DNA of 64,000 bases from Furfurilactobacillus milii (GTDB lineage Bacteria > Bacillota > Bacilli > Lactobacillales > Lactobacillaceae): contig NZ_JAIWJF010000001.1 in the NCBI RefSeq assembly GCF_021654115.1, forward strand, positions 186,001 to 250,000, given 5' to 3'. The notes beneath the pieces were generated by a model that saw only the letters and a program-made list of their open reading frames with translations, ran no database searches and was not told the origin of the DNA. Shown here one piece after another: positions 28,854 through 38,061 of this stretch (its first letter is position 1; every line of letters starts with the position of its first letter). A program made the position numbers and the translations under genes.

Positions 28854-30434
28854 ATGTATTACTTTATCAACGCAAGTTTTAACGAAAAGAAATCAGGAAT
28901 TGAACACGCGGAAATGAAACGGCTGGGGATGTTTAAAGATCACGGCGAACCAGCAAAGATCGTCACGCGCTTCTTTTCACTGACGCTACACGATACGTTG
29001 GCTCATGCTGGCTTGGCGGATAGCGACATGGTCAATCTGTTTGACTTCTTCGAGGGTACAGAAGACCTTAAAAAGACGCCTTTTACACTGGCCGATTTAC
29101 ACGTGAAACCAAATTTACAAGTGCTGGTTAATGATCAAGATGAGCACGGGTTTATGGTGCGCAATTCTGAACGCATTATTCAGCGAATTAAAATGCGCGC
29201 TCCTGAGTATAAGGAAGTTGAAACGGTTTGGACGTTTGATCGTTATGGCAAACTGGTAAAGAGTGAATACTGGGATTCTCGTGGTTTCAAGGCGCTGGAG
29301 CAGTGGCATGACGCAGACGGCGTGGTTAATGCTGAGCAAGTCTTTAATCCTGATGGTAAAGTGGTTTACCAAACATTCCATATGAAAAATCAGGAAGGTA
29401 AGTACGATAACTCGCTGTATCGGATCATGAATTGGCACGGGACGAACTACTCATTTAACGGTGAGCAGGCGATGATGCGCTTCTTCCTTGATGAATTAAA
29501 CAAACGTAACGGTGAAAATAACGTATTTGTCGTTGACCGAACGTTTGAATTGGCTTGGTCTGTGCTTAACATGCGGACACGGGCATTTAAGATGATGCAC
29601 CTTCACTCAAATCACTTGAATGATCCTGAAAAGATCATGACGGCGACTCTGAACTATAACTACGAGTATGCAATTAAGAATTTGGACCAGTGGCAAGGTG
29701 TGGCGGCACCAACGCCACAACAACGGACGGACTTTATTAATCGTTGGGGCGATCAAACACCGGTCTTCGAGTTGCCAGTTGGGATTGTGGACAACGATGT
29801 TCTAAATGCGCCTCACGTTAAATGGTCAGACAGGACGCCAGGACAAATCATCATGGTGGCCCGTCTTTCTCCCGAAAAGCAGCAAGATAAAGTAATCGAA
29901 GCCTATGAAAAGGTTCATGCTAAAGTGCCGGCAGCGCGCCTAGATTTTTGGGGATACGCAAACGGTAAGGAAGGCGAACGATTGAATAAGATCGTTGCTG
30001 ATAAAAAGCTTGGTGATTTAGTTACTTTCCACGATTACACCTTGGATGTTGGTAAGGTTTACGATGGTGCACAAATTAACGTGCTGGCGTCACGAGCTGA
30101 AGGATTTTCATTGGCTTTATTGGAAGCACAGTCTCATGGGGTGCCAACAGTGTCGTATGACGCAAAGTATGGTCCTCAGGGAATCATTGAAAATGATCGC
30201 GATGGTTACTTGGTTGAATTGGATAACGTCGATGCTTTGGCGGATGCCATCACGAAGTTACTTAAAGACGACCGGCTAATGCAAAAGTTCAGTGAAAATG
30301 CCTACGAGGATGCCAAACGTTTCTCAGAAGATGCTGTGTGGGACAAATGGCGGCCAGTTTTAGACGATGTTAGGGCGTTTGCTGCAGCTGACTCAAGAAC
30401 ACAGGCGGACAAACAACAGGAGGCCAGCAAATGA
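28854..30434 (+). CDS. gtfA: GT4 glycosyltransferase, GtfA/TagE type
   Basis: A 526-residue retaining GT-B glycosyltransferase. The N-terminal 280 residues form the extended beta-sheet domain seen in GtfA and in TagE-like enzymes. The C-terminal half has MVARLSPEKQQDK and the GT4 E-x7-E motif (AEGFSLALLE), intact. In streptococci and in lactobacilli such enzymes start O-GlcNAc addition to Ser/Thr-rich adhesins; TagE homologues instead glucosylate teichoic acid. Position directly after a giant Ser-rich adhesin favours the protein-glycosylation role. GAGGTAA precedes the ATG. The stop overlaps the next start (ATGA). Confidence 0.8.
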   Translation: MYYFINASFNEKKSGIEHAEMKRLGMFKDHGEPAKIVTRFFSLTLHDTLAHAGLADSDMVNLFDFFEGTEDLKKTPFTLADLHVKPNLQVLVNDQDEHGFMVRNSERIIQRIKMRAPEYKEVETVWTFDRYGKLVKSEYWDSRGFKALEQWHDADGVVNAEQVFNPDGKVVYQTFHMKNQEGKYDNSLYRIMNWHGTNYSFNGEQAMMRFFLDELNKRNGENNVFVVDRTFELAWSVLNMRTRAFKMMHLHSNHLNDPEKIMTATLNYNYEYAIKNLDQWQGVAAPTPQQRTDFINRWGDQTPVFELPVGIVDNDVLNAPHVKWSDRTPGQIIMVARLSPEKQQDKVIEAYEKVHAKVPAARLDFWGYANGKEGERLNKIVADKKLGDLVTFHDYTLDVGKVYDGAQINVLASRAEGFSLALLEAQSHGVPTVSYDAKYGPQGIIENDRDGYLVELDNVDALADAITKLLKDDRLMQKFSENAYEDAKRFSEDAVWDKWRPVLDDVRAFAAADSRTQADKQQEASK

Positions 30435-31963
30435 TTTATTTCGTAAATGAATATCTGATGGCCTTGAATTCTGGGATTGAACATGCCGAAATTAAGCGGC
30501 TACAATTGTTTAAACATCAAGGCACCCCTGCCAAGTTGGTGACGCGGAACTTTGATCAAATGTTGTATGCCAACAAGCAACGGTTTGGCATCGAAGATGA
30601 TCAGATCGTTAATATGTATGACTATTTCCAGGGCATTGAAGATCTAAAGCCAGTTGGCAAGAACGAACCAAAGATTGAATCGTTGAACTTAGCAGCTGAT
30701 TATAATGTGGATCCCGGGGCTGATGTCAGTCATGTTTATGATGGCGATAAGCTAGTGATGAATGTTCATTTCGCGCCCGGCACCATTGGTCAGTCATACA
30801 GCGTTGATGCGTTTGACCGTACTGGCAAAAAAGTTCAAACAGAATTGTGGGACTTCCGTGGTTTTAAAACACGTGATCAATTCTTTAGTGATGCTGGTGA
30901 ACTTATCAGTCAGGTTACTTACGCACCAGATGGAAAACGGGTGATTGAGGAATACTTCAGTCACGACAAAGAAGGGCACAACTTCCTGTCGTTACTCCAA
31001 TTATTGGATTACAAAGGACAGGACCTGTTCTTTGATAGCTATGATGAACTGTTTACTTTCTTCCTCGACGAATTAAACCGTCGTGATGGTGAAGGTTCGA
31101 CGTTCGTTGCTGACCGTCCGGGTGCGGCTTACGATGCAATGTTAAGCATGACAACCAAGGTCAGTCGGTTTATTACACTGCCGACGACACATACTATTGA
31201 TCCTAAAGATCAGGTCTACGCTAACCTGTCTGGTATTTACGCCAATCCGATCGTTAACCAAATTGATAAGCTCTCCGGTATTATTGTCGCAACTGATGAG
31301 CAAAAGGCTGATTTGACGCGGTGGATGGGCGGTGAGGCGCAAGTTAAGGCACCTATCAGCGTTGTGCCATTCAGTGTGGTCAATGATGAACAGGCACATG
31401 CCAAACGTGTTCGTTTGCCTCAGCGGACGGCTCACAAGGTGATCGTCGTTGGGCGGTTAACTAAGGAACGTCATACGGAAGACGTCGTCAAAGCGTTTGT
31501 AACGGTGAAGAAGCACATCACTGACGCAACCTTGGATATTTACGGTTATGGTGACCAAGAGAAGCCACTGACCGAACAAATCAAGAAGGCTGAGTTAACG
31601 GATAGTGTCACGCTGAAGGGCTATCATCCAGATTTGGACAAGGCTTACGATGGTGCACAGGTTTACGTTAACGCCACAGAAAGTGACAACGAACCATTGG
31701 CACTGGCAGAAGCGTTGGCACATGGGGTTCCATCTGTCGTTTATAACGTGCATTACGGTCCGTCAGACATGATTGACGAGGGTAAGAACGGTTACCTTGT
31801 AGCGGATAACGATGTCGTTGGTTTAGCAAACGCTATTCAACGGGTCATGAAAGATGACCAAGTTTGGGAAGCAATGAGCCGTAACGCGTACGACAGCATC
31901 ACACCGCGCACGGAATCGATCGTGTTTGCCAAATGGAAGCGGGCATTGCACATTAAACACTAA
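30431..31963 (+). CDS. gtfB: GT4-fold partner protein, GtfB-like
   Basis: A 510-residue paralogue of the preceding protein with the same architecture (MIYFVNEYLMALNSGIEHAE at the start, VVGRLTKERHTED in the GT core). In the catalytic E-x7-E position it reads SDNEPLALAE: the first Glu is replaced by Asp and the GF pair is lost. In streptococcal GtfA-GtfB complexes, GtfB is a non-catalytic substrate-binding co-activator, so the same role is inferred here. The 4-nt ATGA overlap with gtfA and the GGAGG at 30418 indicate coupled translation, consistent with a heteromeric enzyme. Confidence 0.75.
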   Translation: MIYFVNEYLMALNSGIEHAEIKRLQLFKHQGTPAKLVTRNFDQMLYANKQRFGIEDDQIVNMYDYFQGIEDLKPVGKNEPKIESLNLAADYNVDPGADVSHVYDGDKLVMNVHFAPGTIGQSYSVDAFDRTGKKVQTELWDFRGFKTRDQFFSDAGELISQVTYAPDGKRVIEEYFSHDKEGHNFLSLLQLLDYKGQDLFFDSYDELFTFFLDELNRRDGEGSTFVADRPGAAYDAMLSMTTKVSRFITLPTTHTIDPKDQVYANLSGIYANPIVNQIDKLSGIIVATDEQKADLTRWMGGEAQVKAPISVVPFSVVNDEQAHAKRVRLPQRTAHKVIVVGRLTKERHTEDVVKAFVTVKKHITDATLDIYGYGDQEKPLTEQIKKAELTDSVTLKGYHPDLDKAYDGAQVYVNATESDNEPLALAEALAHGVPSVVYNVHYGPSDMIDEGKNGYLVADNDVVGLANAIQRVMKDDQVWEAMSRNAYDSITPRTESIVFAKWKRALHIKH

Positions 31964-31996
31964 CAGTTAGTGATGCGCTGGATGTCGCCTGCGGTT

Positions 31997-32166
31997 GGCA
32001 ACATTGACACGCTCGCCGTGGGACCGGTTCAAGCCTCCTAAGTTCGGAGTCTTTCACCTCGCCGCAAGGCCTCGTGAGGTGCCGAGTCTTTACGCCCGTC
32101 CGTAACCTAAATTCGAGTAAATCACTCGAATTAACGTTACCTTCACGGCTCGGTATCAATGTTGCC
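31997..32166. repeat. GC-rich structured element with terminal inverted repeats
   Basis: GGCAACATTGACACGC (31997-32012, continuing to 32020) recurs inverted at 32144-32166. Inside are three hairpins: CTCC/GGAG near 32035-32054, CACCTC/GAGGTG near 32058-32084, and TTCGAGT/ACTCGAA near 32111-32130 within a GTAAC/GTTAC stem. Composition is more GC-rich than the flanks, and no convincing ORF is present. It looks like a small repeated element or structured RNA; I cannot name it. Confidence 0.4.
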
Positions 32167-32270
32167 GCCCTTCAGCTGATATAAGCGGCAAGATTCATCT
32201 GAGATCACTAGATAATTTAATGTTGTCAGTTTTGATGAACTGAGTAGTAAAACACAAAACTTAAATCACA

Positions 32271-32315
32271 AAAACGGATCAAATATGTTAATTCATATTT
32301 GATCCGTTTTTTGCT
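32271..32315. terminator. Strong bidirectional terminator
   Basis: A perfect 17-bp stem (32271-32287 with 32294-32310) and a 6-nt loop, ending in a T-run on one strand and in AAAA on the other. It separates the glycosyltransferase operon from the WxL cluster. Confidence 0.92.
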
Positions 32316-32437
32316 GTGAAAAGCCTTTATTGATGACAAATTTCGTATCTTTTATCAATAATCACAGAGTTATGATTTGAATTCAAAAATACTAATTGAT
32401 ATATTGTGAAAAAATCAGCATTAACGGAGATTTGCCG

Positions 32438-34150
32438 ATGAAACGATTGTTTACTTTGTTTATGATTGCGTTTTGGATTATTGGCGCTAATCAAGTTGGT
32501 CCGCAGATGATGGCACAGGCTAATGAATCAGTAGAGAATGCACAACAGTCTTCGCGGGATGACTCGCAGACGGCTAATTCAATTGATGCTTCAGTGGCCA
32601 GTGATTCTACGACAAACAAGATAGCGGCGGTTGCAAATAGCTCATCCGCCGACAAAACTGATGCTATTGAGGTTAAGCCGACTGTTCATACGTTTGCTGA
32701 ATTCAAAGATGCTTACGAAAATAGCGATGTTCACGAGATTACATTAGCCGCAGATATTAGTGGTGATGGCCGTCAGTTAGCTGCACGGACAACTTCGCTC
32801 GTGATTACTGGGAAGCAACACCAGTTAACTTTAACTGAGGGTGCACTGCCATTGGGTAAATCGGGTGATAATACGCGATTAACTTTACGAAATTTGAGCA
32901 TTAACAACGAACGAAGTGGTTCGTTTATAACTGCTCAGGCTGGCGGCCGTGGCTGGTTATTGACGTTTGACCATGTGGATACGAAAAACGTGACCAAACT
33001 CAGTGACATTCCCACTGAACAAGTGTCACTGATTGAAACGATTGATCCTGCTGCTGAAGAATCAGCCAGTGAAAGTGAATCCTCAAGTAGTAGTTCGGTG
33101 TCTTCAATGAGTGAGAGTAGTCAATCCAGTGAAAGCAGTCGTGAATCAAATGATCCGGATGTTAGTGAAGGCAACAAGGCCAGTTCAAAACATTTGGAAA
33201 GTGAGGTAACCGTTTCACGTGAAACCAATTCAATTGATTCACAGTCAGCTAATCAGTCTAGTAGAACCGATGTAGAAACTAGTTCACGACCAGAAAGCAC
33301 ACAAACTTCCCGGGTAGAGGAAGACACAAAACTTGGCGAGACAGAACGTGAGGTTAGCAATATTTCTGAGTTACAGACTGCGATTAACGAACAATCCGTA
33401 ACCAAGATTTTTTTGAAAAATAACATTTCTGCCACTTCAATATCTGCCAATCCCATCACCCGGAGTTTGGAAATCGATGGGCAGCAACACACTCTAAATA
33501 TAGGTAGTGGCGCTTTACGTTATGGTGTGCCGGTTTCAGGCAATCCGACACTGAACGTGCATGATATTCAGGTGGCAAACACGGCCGGAGCTTTCGTCAC
33601 ATATAGTGGCGCTGCTCGAGGTCAATGGCACTTTGAATTTGGCAATATTAGCACGGCTACAACGGTTAATCGACTGGCCATTGCAACGTATTCAGACATC
33701 ACGTTTTCAGGAACCTGCAACATAGATACGCGGGCAGAAAACGTTTATACCGGGAGCGTGAAAATGGCCGACAATACGGTCTACACCGGGAACGTCAACA
33801 ATACGAACTATTCGATGTTTTATTATGATTTGCGGCCTTCTGAGGACCAGACAGGTGGAACTCGGAAATTTACAACGGGTCAAAACTGTACACTGAACTT
33901 GACTGGCACTAATGGCACGCAAGGCTATCCAATTGTTTATCTGTACTACAAGAGCATTACGTTAGGGGATGGGACAAAGTTTAATGCGGAGTGGCCTGGA
34001 AACAACGTTTATTTTCAAGCTGCCAATGATAATGCCTCTTTAACAATTAGCCAGAATGCTCAGATGAACCTAGATACCGATAATCGTTCAATTGCGGCTA
34101 TTCGTTCCTCAGGGGGAAACAATAATATTGCGGTTGCCGGGGATCATTGA
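32438..34150 (+). pseudogene. WxL surface protein, N-terminal part (frame broken)
   Basis: 570 codons encode a signal peptide, a Ser-rich linker (about residues 205-300) and two pectate-lyase-like beta-helix segments of the type used in adhesins (HTFAEFKDAYENSDVHEITL; NISELQTAINEQSVTKIFL). The frame stops at 34148-34150, where the following ORF continues in the -1 frame. Adding one G to the GGGG at 34139-34142 joins both into an 825-residue WxL protein. GGAGA precedes the ATG at 32438. The cause may be a real frameshift, phase variation in a G tract, or a sequencing error. Confidence 0.75.
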
Positions 34151-34914
34151 CTGCGCGAAACAATAGTACAACAGCAGCAACAGTAGATTTAGGCACAGGT
34201 ACGACAACAGTTGTCGTTGAGGATCCGGCTGCATTTGATTTGCAAAACACTGGGACTGGTACAAATTCTCGGGCATTAAATCTGAATACTAATTCCAGCT
34301 TAACCTTATCGAATTCGCCGTTTGCATATTGGGATACCACTGCAGTTAGCGGTGATCCAACACAGTCGTTTGAAAAAATTGAGTGGGGGAGATTTGCTGG
34401 TAGCACGGTCACCAGTGATCCGGAAGCGATGGCAACTGCCGTCAGGGGCAAAACATTGCACCGAATGGCGGCTTACAATCCGCCCGGTACGCTGCAATTA
34501 TCCAGTGTCCCTAAAAATTTGAATTTTGGTCGTGATCTGATTGTGCGGCAAGCTGATCAACTGTTTCCGTTAGTAAGCTGGGATCAGCCGTTGAGTGTGA
34601 CCGATCAACGTTATGTAACCAAACAGTGGTCGTTAACGTTGACACTGACGCAGGCGTTAACAAATACGACTGGCGATGTGTTGCCGGACGCAATTAAGTA
34701 TAAAAAGAATGGCGAACTACTGCCAGTAAGTAATGCAGCCATTGAGATTGAAACAGCACGTAATCCTGACAATGATCCGTATGTCGTTTCTAATCAATGG
34801 AATAGTGAAGAGGGGCTTATGCTCCAAGTGTCACCCTCAGAGGCCAAGGCAGGCACTTACAATGGCGAAATCACTTGGAACCTTAGCGATGTACCGAACG
34901 AAACGGAGGGGTGA
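34147..34914 (+). pseudogene. WxL surface protein, C-terminal part
   Basis: This continues the preceding gene in another frame. It encodes the end of the beta-helix region and a C-terminal WxL domain (about the last 170 residues), recognised by WSLTLTLTQ as the first WxL motif and NGEITWNLSDVP as the second. WxL domains bind peptidoglycan non-covalently on the cell surface. There is no credible start of its own: the TTG at 34147 lacks a ribosome site, so by itself it would not be made. The neighbours are another WxL protein and a DUF916 protein. Confidence 0.75.
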
Positions 34915-34920
34915 TGGCAC

Positions 34921-35007
34921 ATGAATAAAATGAAGTGTTTGCATCACGTCCGTTTGCCACCAATTCGGGCTGACAACAATGAACGATGGCCGTCCCTTTG
35001 CAGATAA
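34921..35007 (+). CDS. Possible 28-codon ORF or gene remnant
   Basis: ATG at 34921 is preceded by GGAGGGG about 8 nt upstream, and 28 codons follow before a stop. It lies exactly where small wall-anchored CscD-type genes can occur in WxL clusters, but no LPxTG motif is present. It may be a remnant or chance. Confidence 0.2.
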   Translation: MNKMKCLHHVRLPPIRADNNERWPSLCR

Positions 35008-35025
35008 AAAAGTGAGGTAAAAATC

Positions 35026-35754
35026 ATGAAATTAAGCAAACTAACGACCATTATTGCGACGTCATTACTGACGCTGGGATTGGCGACACCAGTCATGGCG
35101 GCGTCATGGGATTCTACAGCGACAGTTTCATTTACTGATCCAAGTAGTGTTACGACACCATTGGATCCTAACGACGCAGCAACTGAACTGACAGGATCCG
35201 GGACGACTAATCAGAGTGGGTCATTGACCATTGATTACGCGTCCAAACTAGATTTCGGTCAACGGACGACATCCAACACGCAGGAACAGACATTCAATGC
35301 CAAAACAGATATAGTTCAAATCGACGGTATTGAAGGTTCAGTCAAACGTTCCAACTTCGTTCAGGTTACTGACAAACGGGGTGGTGGACTTGGATGGCAA
35401 TTAGCAGTCAAGCAGAGCCTGCCCTTTGAGGGAAATGGGGGTCACCGAATGACTGGTAGCAAGATTCTATTCAACGATCGTGCTGTATTAGGCACTGAAT
35501 CTGGCCAGGAACCAACTATGGTTGGCGGCAATGTGACGGTTCTTGCTGATGACGCGAATGTGAAATTATTAAACGCGCCAACGGGTAAGGGAACAGGAAC
35601 GACCATCCATCGTTTTGGTGGTGAGGTGACTGGTACTGAACAAGAAGAAACAACTGGTGTTCAGCTAGTAGTTCCAGCTGGTGCCGCTCGTGCGGGGACC
35701 TACAATGGAACATTGACTTGGACACTAGAAGATACACCAGATGAAACCATTTAG
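35026..35754 (+). CDS. WxL domain surface protein (CscB-like)
   Basis: A 242-residue secreted protein: a signal peptide ending VMAAS (about residues 1-26) and a WxL domain covering the rest. Both motifs are present, GLGWQLAV near residue 125 and GTLTWTLEDTPD at the C-terminus. Such proteins bind the cell wall and form complexes with DUF916 proteins, whose gene follows. GTGAGG lies upstream of the ATG. The gene is probably co-transcribed with its neighbours as a Csc-type cell-surface cluster, which in lactobacilli is associated with plant-polymer use or adhesion. Confidence 0.92.
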   Translation: MKLSKLTTIIATSLLTLGLATPVMAASWDSTATVSFTDPSSVTTPLDPNDAATELTGSGTTNQSGSLTIDYASKLDFGQRTTSNTQEQTFNAKTDIVQIDGIEGSVKRSNFVQVTDKRGGGLGWQLAVKQSLPFEGNGGHRMTGSKILFNDRAVLGTESGQEPTMVGGNVTVLADDANVKLLNAPTGKGTGTTIHRFGGEVTGTEQEETTGVQLVVPAGAARAGTYNGTLTWTLEDTPDETI

Positions 35755-35795
35755 TTTTAAAGGTTTCAAATATGCGAAACACAGGAGGGTTCAAC

Positions 35796-36806
35796 ATGAC
35801 CAAGAAAACATTAACGACAATTATAGTGATGCTTTGTGGGGTGGTTGGCCTCCTGCTACATAGTCAAGTGGCTCACGCACAAAGCATGGATTTCAGCGTG
35901 GAGCCACAAAAATCGTCACTGCAACGGGATCAATCGAAAACGTATTTTGATTTAAACGTGATGCCGGGTCAAAAAGAAAGTGTCATGGTGAAGGTTACCA
36001 ATACGTCCGACAAACGCATTAAGATCAATACAAGTGTGAACGTGGCGAAGACGAATCCAAACGGAGTGGTTGAGTACGGTAAGTCACGGTTTAAGTCTGA
36101 CAAAACGTTGACCACACCCATAACAGATGTTGTGACGACAGCACTAAAGCAACTCAGTTTAGCGCCCAAAAGTTCGAAAATGGCGATTTTTGAAATCGAT
36201 GCGCCTAAACAAAAGTTTAACGGTGTGATTGCCGGCGGAATTTCGTTTAAAAAAGTAGCACCCGACAAGAAAAAGACCTCGAAAGGAATTTCCGTCACGA
36301 ATAATTATCAATACGTGGTGGGAATGGTCCTTCATCAAGGTCGGCAAAAATTAACACCAATGTTAAAACTTGGGGATGTAAAAGCTAAATCTGAAGCGGG
36401 TCGTAATCTGGTCACAGCTCAATTGCGCAATGTAAAAAAACGTTACTTAAGCCAGGCAAAAATCGTGGCAAAGGTTCAAACAACGCGCAAACGGACGTTG
36501 TATAAGTCGACAAAGGATCACGTTCAGTTTGCACCAAATTCGATCATGGATTACCCAATCCGTTTGAACGGGGAACGATTTAAACCAGGGCGCTACCGGC
36601 TTGATTTAACAGTCACTGCCGCTAAGAAGAAGTGGCACTTTGTTCGTGAATTCACGATTACTAAGGAACAGGCCGAAAAATACAATAACCAAGATGTGAC
36701 GCTGAAGCCAGATCATACGATGATTTACTGGGCTGTCGGTAGCGTGCTGATTATCATCATCGGTGTGCTGAGCTGGGTGGTTATCAAAATGAAACGTAAA
36801 CGCTAG
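35796..36806 (+). CDS. WxL-interacting protein (DUF916/DUF3324, CscA-like)
   Basis: A 336-residue protein: signal peptide (ending VAHAQS), an N-terminal DUF916 domain (FSVEPQKSSLQRDQSKTYF then VMPGQKESVMVKVTN), a DUF3324-type second domain, one transmembrane helix (IYWAVGSVLIIIIGVLSWVV) and a basic cytoplasmic tail (KMKRKR). Members hold WxL proteins at the membrane-wall interface. The start at 35796 has GGAGGG upstream; an ATG at 35772 precedes that site and is rejected. It is the last gene of the cluster. No small LPxTG CscD gene is visible. Confidence 0.9.
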   Translation: MTKKTLTTIIVMLCGVVGLLLHSQVAHAQSMDFSVEPQKSSLQRDQSKTYFDLNVMPGQKESVMVKVTNTSDKRIKINTSVNVAKTNPNGVVEYGKSRFKSDKTLTTPITDVVTTALKQLSLAPKSSKMAIFEIDAPKQKFNGVIAGGISFKKVAPDKKKTSKGISVTNNYQYVVGMVLHQGRQKLTPMLKLGDVKAKSEAGRNLVTAQLRNVKKRYLSQAKIVAKVQTTRKRTLYKSTKDHVQFAPNSIMDYPIRLNGERFKPGRYRLDLTVTAAKKKWHFVREFTITKEQAEKYNNQDVTLKPDHTMIYWAVGSVLIIIIGVLSWVVIKMKRKR

Positions 36807-37026
36807 GCTAATTTGAGACGGATGTGAACACAATTAATACTTTTTCCCATCTACAATTCTTGAGGCAACGATCGTAACGGCTAGAAAAATGTTTAAAATA
36901 GGTATGCGTATCCTTCTTATGGTGGCGAGTTTAGGTTATTAGGTCCAACGTTTACGCTGCTAGATATCTTGACAGTTAGAAATGGACGTTAAAATTAACA
37001 GAAAAAAGAAAATAATCTAGAATTTC

Positions 37027-37072
37027 AAAACGTGTTAGGCGGGTTATGATAATTTCGCCTAACATGTTTTTA
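37027..37072 (+). terminator. Terminator before pepI
   Basis: 37027-37041 pairs with 37056-37070 (one wobble), ending TTTTTAATT. The rest of the 370-nt gap after the WxL cluster shows no gene. Confidence 0.8.
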
Positions 37073-37182
37073 ATTTGTCTAAGATGATTGAAAAATAATT
37101 ATTTCAGGATGCTTCGATGTCTGTTGCAAGGCGTACAATCAACATAAGCACCATATTTCACACATAAAGGAAGTTGCGATTC

Positions 37183-38061
37183 ATGAAGATTGAAGAAGGC
37201 TACATGCCATTTCGTGGGTATAAAACATATTATCGAATTGTCGGTGAGAAGACGCCGGGCAAGGCACCGTTATTGCTGATTCACGGCGGTCCTGGCTCAT
37301 CACATAACTACTTTGAATTGCTGGATGACTACGCAGAAACTGGTCGTCAGTTGATTATGTATGACCAAGTTGGTTGTGGGAAGTCATCATTGCCTGAGGA
37401 CGAATCCGTTTATGTCAAGGAAACGTGGGCTGAGGAATTAATCGCGCTCCGTAAATACTTACACCTAGATGAAATTCACATGTTGGGTCAATCTTGGGGC
37501 GGCATGCTCGAAATGTTGTACCTCACGCATTATGACCAAACGGGGGTTAAGAGTGTCATGATCGATGGTTCGCCTGCTTCTATCAAGTTGTGGACGCAAG
37601 AGCAACATCGGTTGATTTCCTATTTGAGTTATGAGGATCGCGAGGCAATTGCCGAGGCTGAGCGGACAGGTGACTTCTCCGGTCCTAAGTACTTGGCTGC
37701 TAACGACCGTTACATGGAGCGTTATTGCTGGGATGATCCGGATGAAAATTCACCAGAACCACTGCGTCGTGAAACGAATGGTAAACGTGCCAGCTTAATT
37801 GCTGAGGGACCAAACGAATTTACCGAGAACGGAACCATCAGTGACTACGATGTAACCGATGATTTGAAAAACATTCATGTGCCTGTATTGGTTACTAATG
37901 GGACGGATGATCTATGTACACCACTGATTGCCAAGTCCGTTTACGACCACATTCCAGGTGCTAAGTGGCACTTGTTCGCCAACAGCCGTCACTTGGCTTT
38001 GTTGGATCAGCATGATGAGTTTATCAGTGTGCTGGATAAGTGGTTGAAGGAAAATGACTAA
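37183..38061 (+). CDS. pepI: Proline iminopeptidase (prolyl aminopeptidase)
   Basis: A 292-residue alpha/beta hydrolase that removes N-terminal proline from peptides, part of the cytoplasmic peptide-use system of lactobacilli. The oxyanion HGGPG motif lies near residue 36, the nucleophile in GQSWGG near residue 105, an Asp in NGTDDLCTP, and the His in NSRHLAL near residue 270. Length is normal. The ATG at 37183 has AAGGAAG upstream. Its last 8 nt overlap the start of the ApeA-like gene, so the two may be translationally coupled although they are functionally unrelated. Confidence 0.93.
   Translation: MKIEEGYMPFRGYKTYYRIVGEKTPGKAPLLLIHGGPGSSHNYFELLDDYAETGRQLIMYDQVGCGKSSLPEDESVYVKETWAEELIALRKYLHLDEIHMLGQSWGGMLEMLYLTHYDQTGVKSVMIDGSPASIKLWTQEQHRLISYLSYEDREAIAEAERTGDFSGPKYLAANDRYMERYCWDDPDENSPEPLRRETNGKRASLIAEGPNEFTENGTISDYDVTDDLKNIHVPVLVTNGTDDLCTPLIAKSVYDHIPGAKWHLFANSRHLALLDQHDEFISVLDKWLKEND

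Noticed and set aside
29086-29110. CACGTGAAAC in gtfA as parS
   Set aside because: Three mismatches to the consensus, including the left TG.
31953-32159. 68-codon minus-strand ORF in the structured element
   Set aside because: It is formed by the inverted-repeat element, has Cys/Arg-rich low-complexity composition and no ribosome site.
34114-34125. GGGAAAC heptamer as a programmed -1 frameshift site in the WxL gene
   Set aside because: The phase is right, but the -1 frame meets a TAA at 34123-34125, so a slip there cannot join the two ORFs. The break must lie between 34126 and 34150.
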